Part shown: one piece after another, positions 1 to 6,929 of the stretch
Position numbering within the stretch: position 1 is the stretch's first letter
How the letters are laid out: every line of letters starts with the position of its first letter
NCBI GenBank assembly: GCA_030018875.1
Contig: JASEHK010000015.1
Location: 1-15,747 of the forward strand
DNA: 15,747 nucleotides
Direction: 5' to 3'
Origin: Endomicrobiia bacterium
GTDB lineage: Bacteria; Elusimicrobiota; Endomicrobiia; PHAN01
The notes under the pieces: generated by a model
What the model was told of the DNA's origin: nothing
Seen by the model: only the letters and a program-made list of their open reading frames with translations
Database searches by the model: none
Translations under genes and position numbers: made by a program

Positions 1-12
1 CTTTCGGAGCGG

Positions 13-41
13 TTTTATAAAGTCGCTGATAAATCAGCAAC
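13..41 (-). terminator. Possible rho-independent terminator after the last gene of the cluster
   Basis: Read on the minus strand, GTTGCTGA and TCAGCGAC form an 8 bp stem (one G-U pair) around the loop TTTA, followed by TTTATAAAA. It lies about 40 bases after the stop of the TatD-linked radical SAM gene, a sensible end for the transcript. The T tract is short and broken by an A, so it would be a weak terminator. The rest of positions 1-82 shows nothing recognisable. Confidence 0.35.
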
Positions 42-82
42 TACAAAATACTTATTGCGTTTGTTTTAGTAATGCGCGGGGT

Positions 83-739
83 TTATACATCTTCATATTC
101 GTCGAGATAATCTCGCGAGCGAAACTTCGCCCCGAGACGCTCGGCGATTTTTTTTATCGCGGCTATGTCGGCGCCGGGCAATTTCACGGACGTAACGGTA
201 ACATCAAAACCCAATGAAACCGCGCGCGATATAAAATCAAGAACTTCCCCGAAAGCCCCGACTCCCGAGGTCGGACGGTTCACTCTTACATACTCTTCGG
301 GCGTGGCCGCGTTGAGACTTACGCAAATCGCGTCTATAACTCCGACGAGAGGCGCGAGCGCGTCTTGTCCCGCCCGAAGATTGAGCAGTCCGGTTGTATT
401 GACCCGCACGAACCGTCCGGTTTTCTTGAGTTCGGCGGCGACACTTCCCATAACATCCGCCCTCATAAACGGTTCGCCGTAACCGCAGAAAACCACTTTA
501 ATTTGGCTTCCCGACGACAAATCGAACTTTTTTATCTCGGAGAGAACCTGCGCCGCCGACGGCTCGGTTTTAAGTTTGAGGTCGTGTCCGCGGAAGCGCC
601 ATTCCCATTTGTTTTTTATGCAGTAAACGCAGCCGCACGGGCAACGATTGGTGAGATTTACATAAAGCGCGCCGTGATAGGGATAAACGATGCTCATGTG
701 TTTTACCGTTTGGGTTACGTATAAATAAATATCTGCCAT
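83..739 (-). CDS. TatD-linked radical SAM protein (TIGR04038-like), function unknown
   Basis: This 218-residue protein is a small radical SAM enzyme. The SAM-cleaving [4Fe-4S] cluster ligands are the CX3CX2C cysteines C33, C37 and C40, in the context NLTNRCPCGCVYC. A GYGEP motif (about residues 86-90) matches the GGEP-type SAM-binding segment, and VSLNA near residue 140 fits a later barrel strand. The sequence resembles the family annotated as TatD-family-associated radical SAM proteins, and tatD lies directly upstream, which supports the call. The substrate is unknown. There is no SPASM-like extension. The start is uncertain: M1 at 739 has only a weak GGAA, contributed by the adjoining repeat. 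M15 at 697 begins MSIVYPYHG, which looks more like the family's usual N-terminus, and the codons between the two are AT-rich, so the true protein may have 204 residues. Confidence 0.88.
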   Translation of the reverse strand: MADIYLYVTQTVKHMSIVYPYHGALYVNLTNRCPCGCVYCIKNKWEWRFRGHDLKLKTEPSAAQVLSEIKKFDLSSGSQIKVVFCGYGEPFMRADVMGSVAAELKKTGRFVRVNTTGLLNLRAGQDALAPLVGVIDAICVSLNAATPEEYVRVNRPTSGVGAFGEVLDFISRAVSLGFDVTVTSVKLPGADIAAIKKIAERLGAKFRSRDYLDEYEDV

Positions 740-741
740 AA

Positions 742-806
742 TGTCATTCCGTGCTTGACACGGAATCCAGTTTTTCCTCTGGATTCCTGCTTTCGCAGGA
801 ATGACA
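742..806. repeat. 65 bp double-hairpin palindromic element (MITE/REP-like)
   Basis: Terminal inverted repeats TGTCATTCC and GGAATGACA enclose two small hairpins. The left one is ATTCCGTG (746-753), a 5-base loop, then CACGGAAT (759-766). The right one is ATTCCTGC (783-790), loop TTTC, then GCAGGAAT (795-802). Inner arms CCAG (767-770) and CTGG (779-782) pair around an 8-base centre. Each half is thus a hairpin and the halves pair with each other. Similar GTCATTCC...GGAATCCAG repeats are scattered through many bacterial genomes. It fills most of the gap between tatD and the radical SAM gene. Confidence 0.8.
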
Positions 807-828
807 ACAACAAATATTATGCCGGGGG

Positions 829-1617
829 CTACTCCGGAATACCGAACAATCTTAAGGCATTGGACAATGTCGCGGCCGAGGCGGCGTCGTAAGATATGTT
901 CTTAATCCGCGCTATTTCCTTGGCCACGTAACGGACATTGGCCGGCTCGTTTCTTTTTGTGCGCAAGGGAATGGGTGAGAGATACGGCGAATCGGTCTCG
1001 GTGAGCAGCATATCAAGAGGCGCCCGCGATACGGCGTCCCTTAATATTTCCGACTTAGGATACGTCACCGGACCGTCTATGCCGAGCAAAAAACCCAGCT
1101 CCATAAATTTTTCGGCGTCGGCCCAAGTCCCTGAGAAACAATGAACCACACCCCGCCACTTACGCGCTACCGCCCGAAGCATCGGGATACAGTCATCGTA
1201 GGCCTCGCGGCAATGGACTACGAGCGGAAGGCCCGTCTCAAGAGCGATATCCATCTGCCGCGCGAAGATTTTTTTCTGAGCGTCGGGCGGCGAGTTCTTG
1301 TAATGGTAATCCAAACCCGCTTCTCCGACGGCGACACACCTATCGCCCTTAAGCGCCGCGACTAAATCCGCGAAGTCTCCGTCGCCGGATAAACGAGTGA
1401 ACCGAGCGGCATCGTGCGGGTGAATGCCGAGCGTGTAATAAAGATTCGGGTGCGTCGCAGAAAGCGCCGCCGCGGCGCGCCACTCTTTGGGATTTAGCGC
1501 CGACTCGATTATAAAAAGACCGGCGCGCGCGGCGTCTTCTATGATTTTAACTCGGTCGCCGTCGTAAGCGGCGTCGAGCAAATGAGCGTGGGTGTCGAAT
1601 ATCTCGGGCGGCGTCAT
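829..1617 (-). CDS. tatD: TatD family metal-dependent deoxyribonuclease
   Basis: This 262-residue protein has the usual TatD length and is an amidohydrolase-fold TIM barrel. All expected metal ligands are visible: H10 and H12 in DTHAHL, E99 in VGEAGLDYH, H135 in VVHCRE, H159 in VVHCFSG, and D209 in TETDSPY. Characterised members are Mg-dependent 3'-5' DNA exonucleases or general hydrolases acting in the cytoplasm in DNA repair or fragment clearance. The start codon overlaps the stop of rng by four bases (ATGA at 1617-1614) and no Shine-Dalgarno sequence is seen, so translation is probably coupled to rng. The exact physiological substrate of TatD-family paralogues cannot be read from sequence. 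Confidence 0.95.
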   Translation of the reverse strand: MTPPEIFDTHAHLLDAAYDGDRVKIIEDAARAGLFIIESALNPKEWRAAAALSATHPNLYYTLGIHPHDAARFTRLSGDGDFADLVAALKGDRCVAVGEAGLDYHYKNSPPDAQKKIFARQMDIALETGLPLVVHCREAYDDCIPMLRAVARKWRGVVHCFSGTWADAEKFMELGFLLGIDGPVTYPKSEILRDAVSRAPLDMLLTETDSPYLSPIPLRTKRNEPANVRYVAKEIARIKNISYDAASAATLSNALRLFGIPE

Positions 1618-3053
1618 TCGAGTATTATGTTGTATTCACCCGGGGGAATGGCCGCATCTTTGTGAATCAAGGCCGCGACGGGCAGTTTGTCCTTGTTTTC
1701 GATGAAATACTCGGCCACCTCCGGATTGAGTCGTATTTTGACTTTGACGTCCTCGGGCATTATCCGGCGCCGCGTCAAAAGTTCTTCTATCTCGGAAACG
1801 ACTTTTATGAACACGGTCTGACGCGAAGGCACCATTCCCGAGCCGCCGCAGACACCGCAGACCTCGCCCATAAACGAGCGCAGCGACGAAGATTTGCGGG
1901 AACGGCTCAGTTCTATGAGACCGAGGTTCGTCACGGGAAATATCTTTATTTTTGCCCTGTCGGTTTTCATGGCGTCGCGCAAAGCGTCAACGACCTTGCG
2001 CTGATTCTGACGATTTTTCATATCTATAAAATCTATGACGATTATGCCGCCTATATTTCTAAGACGCAACTGTTTGGCTACCTCGTGGGCAGCCTCGATG
2101 TTGGTTCGGGTCACCGTGTCTTCGAGGCTGGAGCCCAAAAACTTGCCGGAGTTGACGTCTATTGCGCACAGGGACTCGGCCTCCTGGATTATTATGTAGC
2201 CCCCCGACGGGAGTTTGACCTTCGCCTGAAGAAGCCCTTCGAGTTCTTTCTCGACGTCGAATGCCGCGAATATCGGAGTGCGGTTTTTATAAATTTTTAT
2301 TCTTCCGGCGAGGTCGGGAGATATGTCCTCGACATATTCGAGCGCCTGCCGGTGGACATCTTCGGAATCCGTCAGAAGCACCTCAACATCGTCGGTAAAG
2401 TAGTCCCTTATGACCTGTTCGACGGCGTCGAGGTCGCCGTAGACCATCTTGGGCGCCTTGGCCTGCTCGTACTTATTTTTTATGACATTCCATAGTTTGT
2501 CGAGATACTTTATCTCTGATGCAATCTCGTCGCCGGATGAGTCCTCGGCTTCGGTGCGCGCTATTGCGCCGTATCCGAGTTTTTTCGAGGCGAGCGCCTT
2601 CGATATCGCGTCTTTTAGTTTGGCGCGGATGGGCTTGTCCTCTATATTTTTCGAGACGCCGATTTTGTCGGAAAAAGGCATCAGCACGCACAAGCGGCCC
2701 GTAAGCGATATATCCATCGTTATTTTCGGGCCCTTTGTGCCGATGGCGTCCTTGGTTACCTGAACGAGAATATCCGCGCCCGGTTTGAGGACGCTCTGTA
2801 TCTTCTTGGTTTGTGGCACGACATCGTCAACCTGAAGATAGGCGTTGCGGCCTATGCCTATGTTGATGAAGGCGCTGTTGAGTCCCGGAATAACGTTGGC
2901 GACGCGGCCTTTGTAGATATTGCCGACGATGTTCTGCCGGTTAGGTCGGTCAACGAAGTAGTCACAAAGCCTCGACTTGGAAGAATCCGCGAGCGCTACG
3001 ATGGCTACTCTGGTTTCAAGCGGTGTGGACGAGATGAGTATTTCTTTTTTCAT
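1614..3053 (-). CDS. rng: Ribonuclease G/E family endoribonuclease
   Basis: This 479-residue protein is RNase G-sized and lacks the long C-terminal degradosome scaffold of RNase E. An S1 RNA-binding domain occupies about residues 38-120 (NIVGNIYKGRVANVIPGL, then AFINIG). The DNase I-like catalytic domain carries the Mg-binding aspartates D299 (IDVNSG) and D341 (VIDFIDM), equivalent to E. coli RNase E D303 and D346. The Zn-link pair C399/C402 (CGVC) precedes GGSGMVPS. The protein should cleave 5'-monophosphorylated RNA in rRNA maturation and mRNA decay. It follows the two-domain radical SAM gene by 39 bp, a common pairing. Here tatD comes next, not the rplU-rpmA pair seen in many genomes. A hairpin sits just before the start codon, which has no clear free Shine-Dalgarno sequence. 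Confidence 0.95.
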   Translation of the reverse strand: MKKEILISSTPLETRVAIVALADSSKSRLCDYFVDRPNRQNIVGNIYKGRVANVIPGLNSAFINIGIGRNAYLQVDDVVPQTKKIQSVLKPGADILVQVTKDAIGTKGPKITMDISLTGRLCVLMPFSDKIGVSKNIEDKPIRAKLKDAISKALASKKLGYGAIARTEAEDSSGDEIASEIKYLDKLWNVIKNKYEQAKAPKMVYGDLDAVEQVIRDYFTDDVEVLLTDSEDVHRQALEYVEDISPDLAGRIKIYKNRTPIFAAFDVEKELEGLLQAKVKLPSGGYIIIQEAESLCAIDVNSGKFLGSSLEDTVTRTNIEAAHEVAKQLRLRNIGGIIVIDFIDMKNRQNQRKVVDALRDAMKTDRAKIKIFPVTNLGLIELSRSRKSSSLRSFMGEVCGVCGGSGMVPSRQTVFIKVVSEIEELLTRRRIMPEDVKVKIRLNPEVAEYFIENKDKLPVAALIHKDAAIPPGEYNIILE

Positions 3054-3062
3054 ATTTTTTTA

Positions 3063-3086
3063 CGCCTGTCCCCGCGGGACACGGCG
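3063..3086 (-). promoter_or_regulatory. Hairpin immediately upstream of the rng start codon
   Basis: CGCC-TGTCCC (3063-3072) pairs with GGGACA-GGCG (3076-3086), giving ten base pairs, loop CGC and a single bulged base at 3082. On the minus-strand transcript the only Shine-Dalgarno-like AGG lies inside this stem, and nine bases (TAAAAAAAT) separate the stem from the ATG. It could limit rng translation or serve as a cleavage site. It is not a minus-strand terminator, because A residues follow it. Confidence 0.5.
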
Positions 3087-3092
3087 TTCCTT

Positions 3093-5573
3093 TTAAATTT
3101 CGATTATTGAGCCGTCCCTTTTGACGGCGTAAAAACTCTCGCGCCTTACAAGAAGCGTCTCGCTCGGGACTCCGAAAATATGCGAGGCTATTTTCTCGGG
3201 CTTGAGATTTCCGGACGGCAAAATGTTCAGTGTCATTCGCAGAGCACTTTGTTTATGTAAATGATGTTGTCCGGAGAGCTCAATATCTCTGACGATTTTT
3301 TTAATGTCGCGCGGCTTTGATGCGACCTCGACGATGACCTCCGAGGAGTCGTTGAAGTTTTTCAGCGCCTCGTGGGCGAAGGCGGGAATCTCCTCGAAAA
3401 ATACCGTGTATTGCGCGGCGCCGCAAAGCGCCTCCAAAGACGCGAATGCCGTGGGTATCTGGCGCACGGACAAAACGGAATATCCGTCGGGCAGACAGAC
3501 TCCCAGCCGCTCGGCCGTTTCCTGAGGAGGCGCGTAGCCCAAAAACTCGGCTTCCATATACTCGGCGCGGCTCTCATGGCCCACGGCGACGGCCGGCCCG
3601 AAAGCTATCTTGGGCTGAGGATGGAACCCCGACGAATATTTGATACGCAGACGGGCGCGCCGCGCCGCGCGACGGAAAATCTCTATCTGGTCGTTGTGGG
3701 AAATGAAGCGCGCGAGTCCGCGACGCTCAAGGCGTATCCTGAACCGCACGGGATTTAGCGCGGGCGCAGGAACGAAAGCGCCCGGAATCGGCCGGATTTC
3801 CGGGGCGGCCGACGGCAATACTTGAGACATATCGGAGCGCCAAGCCGTCGCCGGCGCAAAAACAGCAGATATGTGCGCCCACGGCAAAGCCGTCGCAGGT
3901 CCGATACGGCCCGAATACTCCGTCGGATTGATGCCCTCGTCGGCAAAGGCCTTCATCCATAAATCGAACCTGAAATGCTCTCTCCATTGGTCGAACTTCG
4001 CCCCCAAAGCGTAAGCGCGCGCGATGACCTTGGACATTCTTCGGTCGCCGCGGGCGAGCAGCGACTCGGTAAAACTCGCCTCGATATCGTGACTCTTGAA
4101 CGCCCCGCCCAAAAGCCCGCGCAGTTTGTCCTTTTTGCGGGAAAGTTCTGCGATACCGTCGAACTTTTCTCTTTCGAAAGCGGTTAGAGCCTTCGGCACG
4201 AAAGGCGACATCGAAACTTTTACTCCTATGCCGCGCAGCTCGGAGCGGATGCGCTTCACAAGAGCGGCAACGCCTTCTATATCCTCGTCGGTCTCGCCGG
4301 GCAAGCCGTACATAAAGTAGAGTTTAATCTGCTTCCAACCGGAATCATACGCCGCGCGCGCCGCTGAAACTATCGCGTCGTCCGAGAGACGCTTTCCTAT
4401 CGAAGCTCTTAACCGCTCCGTGCCCGCCTCAGGCGCCAGCGTTACCGACGGGCGTGACGCGGATTTCGCCAAAGCCGAGGCGACTTCGCGGTCGAACTTA
4501 TCGCAATGCAAAGAAGGCAGCGCCACCGTCAAAGGATAAAAAGAGTTCGACTTGATTGTCTCCTCTATAAGCCCGGCGATGCCGCGATAATCTCCGCTTG
4601 AAAGCGACGCGAAAGAAACCTCGTCGTAGCCGGTGTTTTTCAGACCCCGCTTGACGGCCTCAAGAATTACCGCGGGTTCGCGCACTCTCAACGGACGGTA
4701 ATAGACGGCGGCCTGACAGAATGAGCAGTTATGCGGACAGCCGCGCGCTATCTCGACGGACAACCTCGAGTGGACGCTTGAGGCCGACGGCACGACGGGC
4801 GTTGCCGCCGGCGGACGAGAGGCGATGTCAAACACTCTTCTGACGACGGTATCTTCGACCGCGTCGGATAACTTGTGAAGTCCGGTAAAAATTCCTCCTT
4901 CACCGTCGAAGCGAGGCTCGTATAAAGACGGCACATAGACCCCGTCAACACCAGCGAGCGATTCAAGAAGCTCTCTCTTGGACGCGCGCGACGACTTGGC
5001 CGCCGCGATTCGCTCCATAATTTCCACGATGGCTTCTTCGCCGTCGCCAATGACGAATGCGTCGAAGAAATCGGCGAAAGGCTCGGGATTCATCGTAAGC
5101 GGTCCGCCGCCCAAAATCACCGGAAACACATCCGCGCGCCGGGAAGCGAAAATCCCGATGCCCGCCGACTCAAGCATATAGAGCAAGTTCGTTGCGCAAA
5201 GTTCGTGCTGAAGCGTAAAGCCCACTGCGTCGAACTCCCGCAAGGGAGTCTTCGTTTCAAGCGAAAATAATTTTTCACCGCGGGAGGCGAGAGCCTCGGC
5301 CATATCGGCATCCGGCGCGAAGCATCTCTGAGCGGCGAAACGCGGGTCTTCGTTGACGACGGAATAAAGAATCTCTATCCCCGACGACGATGTGCCTATC
5401 TCGTATAAATCCGGATAACAAAGGCATATCGTGGCCGACGGATTTTTGTTTTCCGGACCCGAAGAGGAAACCCTGAGACGGGCGGACGAGTCCGACGAAT
5501 AAGAATTCCACTCGCCGCCTATGTAGCGCGAAGGGCGCCTGACCGAGGAGAGAATTTTTTCTTGGTCTTTCAT
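3093..5573 (-). CDS. Two-domain radical SAM protein (TIGR03960 + TIGR03936/DUF2344 fusion), function unknown
   Basis: At 826 residues this matches the fused form of a widespread uncharacterised protein. Residues about 45-190 look like a cobalamin-binding-type Rossmann region (ATICLCYPDLYEIG, VILGGGP, FVIGDGEE). The radical SAM core follows, with cluster cysteines C279, C283 and C286 in RGCPHNCSFCQA and later strands containing LAPEAGTERLR and MYGLPGET. Residues about 609-810 are the DUF2344 radical-SAM-linked domain (RFRIRLERRGLARFISHNDQIE and SSGFHPQPKIAFGPA). In some bacteria the two parts are separate genes. The family often neighbours rng and ribosomal protein genes, suggesting RNA or ribosome modification, but no reaction is established. 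The start lies 3 bp after the rodA stop (TAA-TTT-ATG). Confidence 0.93.
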   Translation of the reverse strand: MKDQEKILSSVRRPSRYIGGEWNSYSSDSSARLRVSSSGPENKNPSATICLCYPDLYEIGTSSSGIEILYSVVNEDPRFAAQRCFAPDADMAEALASRGEKLFSLETKTPLREFDAVGFTLQHELCATNLLYMLESAGIGIFASRRADVFPVILGGGPLTMNPEPFADFFDAFVIGDGEEAIVEIMERIAAAKSSRASKRELLESLAGVDGVYVPSLYEPRFDGEGGIFTGLHKLSDAVEDTVVRRVFDIASRPPAATPVVPSASSVHSRLSVEIARGCPHNCSFCQAAVYYRPLRVREPAVILEAVKRGLKNTGYDEVSFASLSSGDYRGIAGLIEETIKSNSFYPLTVALPSLHCDKFDREVASALAKSASRPSVTLAPEAGTERLRASIGKRLSDDAIVSAARAAYDSGWKQIKLYFMYGLPGETDEDIEGVAALVKRIRSELRGIGVKVSMSPFVPKALTAFEREKFDGIAELSRKKDKLRGLLGGAFKSHDIEASFTESLLARGDRRMSKVIARAYALGAKFDQWREHFRFDLWMKAFADEGINPTEYSGRIGPATALPWAHISAVFAPATAWRSDMSQVLPSAAPEIRPIPGAFVPAPALNPVRFRIRLERRGLARFISHNDQIEIFRRAARRARLRIKYSSGFHPQPKIAFGPAVAVGHESRAEYMEAEFLGYAPPQETAERLGVCLPDGYSVLSVRQIPTAFASLEALCGAAQYTVFFEEIPAFAHEALKNFNDSSEVIVEVASKPRDIKKIVRDIELSGQHHLHKQSALRMTLNILPSGNLKPEKIASHIFGVPSETLLVRRESFYAVKRDGSIIEI

Positions 5574-5576
5574 AAA

Positions 5577-6920
5577 TTAGTAAGTGAACCTGCGGGCGTA
5601 AATGCTCTCAAGAATGCCGACGGCCATCCACGACGAAACTATGGATGAACCTCCATAACTTACAAACGGAAGCGGCAAGCCGGTCACAGGCGCAAGCCCC
5701 AAAGCCATTGCTATGTTCGTCACGCAATAGAAGATAAACATCACGCCGATTCCGGCGGCCATTAAAGAGCCGGTGCGGTCCCGCGCGTCGCGGACTACGG
5801 CGAGTATCCTCCATATAAAAAGAAAATATATCCCCAGAAATACCGCGCTTCCGACGAAGCCCGTCTCTTCGCCTATGACCGAAAAAATGAAGTCGGTGTG
5901 CTGTTCGGGCAGAAATCCCAGCCCCGACTGCGAGCCCGCGAAGATACCTTTGCCGAAGAAGCGGCCCGAGCCGACCGCGATTTGGGATTGTATTATGTTG
6001 TACCCCGAACCGAGCGGATCTATGTTGGGATCGACGAAAACAATCAGCCTGCGACGCTGGTATTCTCTCAAAGATCTGGACACGACGAAAGAAGAGAAAG
6101 TTCCGGCGAAAAGAACTATCACCAACGACGCCGCGAATATAAACGGCATCCTGAAGCGCAGGTTGTGTATTATCCACCATAAAAAAAATATTATCGCCGC
6201 TGCCGCGCCGAGAGCCATAAGCGCGGTGTTGATGTCGTAACTTGCGCTATAAATGAATCCGCCGACGACGGTTTTTATTGCCTCCGGATGCTTTATTTTT
6301 ACGTAGGTCGCGGCCAGAGGTATCCCGACCGCTATCAATCCGAACAGAACCGTGTAGGCGATGTGAATCACATTTGCGCCGGCAAAATAAATCATGAAGA
6401 TGAATACCGGGAAATAAACGATGGCCGAGGAAAAATCCGGCTGGAGCAGTATCAGCGCCACGTGAAGCGCAAGAGCCGCCGCCGGCATGGCCAGCCGCCC
6501 CAGACGGAAGATGCTCTTCCAATTCGCCGACAGATATGCCGCCAAAGTGGTGATAAAGAAAATCTTGGCCGCCTCCACCGGCTGAAAATTAAATAGTCCG
6601 AGATTGAACCAGCCTCTCGTGCCTCTTATTTGTGAGCCGAAAATAAGCACCGCCACGAGCATCAGCGTGCTGAAAATATAGAAATGCGGGGCGAAATCAG
6701 AGAGCGTCCGGTAATTCAGCCATATCATCAAAGCGCACAAAATAAGTCCTATAATCGTCGCAAATAACTGCCTGCCCACGAATGTCGCGGGAGCGCCGGT
6801 GCGCATGGTCGCGGAATATATCATTATCAGCCCGAAAATGCTCAATAACGCGGCGGAGGCTAATAGAACCCAATCTATGTTGGATACGACGGAATCAAAT
6901 CTTCTTTCGTCTGATTTCAT
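5577..6920 (-). CDS. rodA: Rod shape-determining protein RodA, peptidoglycan glycosyltransferase (SEDS family)
   Basis: This multi-pass inner-membrane protein polymerises lipid II in the elongasome together with PBP2. Family marks are RGTRGWFNLG...FQPVEAAK (99-119), LLQPDFSSA (158-166), the DPLGSGYNIIQSQIAVGSG block (301-319) with the conserved aspartate D301, GFLPEQHTDFIFSVIGEE (335-352), and PLPFVSYGGSS near the C-terminus. At 447 residues it is roughly 75 longer than typical RodA. The excess lies at about 205-288, between the LLQPD helix and YQRRRLIVFVDP, and contains two further hydrophobic segments (about 230-250 and 258-280). It follows mrdA by 9 bp, the standard PBP2-RodA pair. FtsW is less likely because of the mre/mrdA context. 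Confidence 0.95.
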   Translation of the reverse strand: MKSDERRFDSVVSNIDWVLLASAALLSIFGLIMIYSATMRTGAPATFVGRQLFATIIGLILCALMIWLNYRTLSDFAPHFYIFSTLMLVAVLIFGSQIRGTRGWFNLGLFNFQPVEAAKIFFITTLAAYLSANWKSIFRLGRLAMPAAALALHVALILLQPDFSSAIVYFPVFIFMIYFAGANVIHIAYTVLFGLIAVGIPLAATYVKIKHPEAIKTVVGGFIYSASYDINTALMALGAAAAIIFFLWWIIHNLRFRMPFIFAASLVIVLFAGTFSSFVVSRSLREYQRRRLIVFVDPNIDPLGSGYNIIQSQIAVGSGRFFGKGIFAGSQSGLGFLPEQHTDFIFSVIGEETGFVGSAVFLGIYFLFIWRILAVVRDARDRTGSLMAAGIGVMFIFYCVTNIAMALGLAPVTGLPLPFVSYGGSSIVSSWMAVGILESIYARRFTY

Positions 6921-6929
6921 TATTATTAT

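Noticed and set aside
1662..2495. 277-codon open frame on the plus strand opposite rng
   Set aside because: The minus-strand frame has intact RNase G motifs; the antisense product shows no family resemblance and no ribosome binding site.
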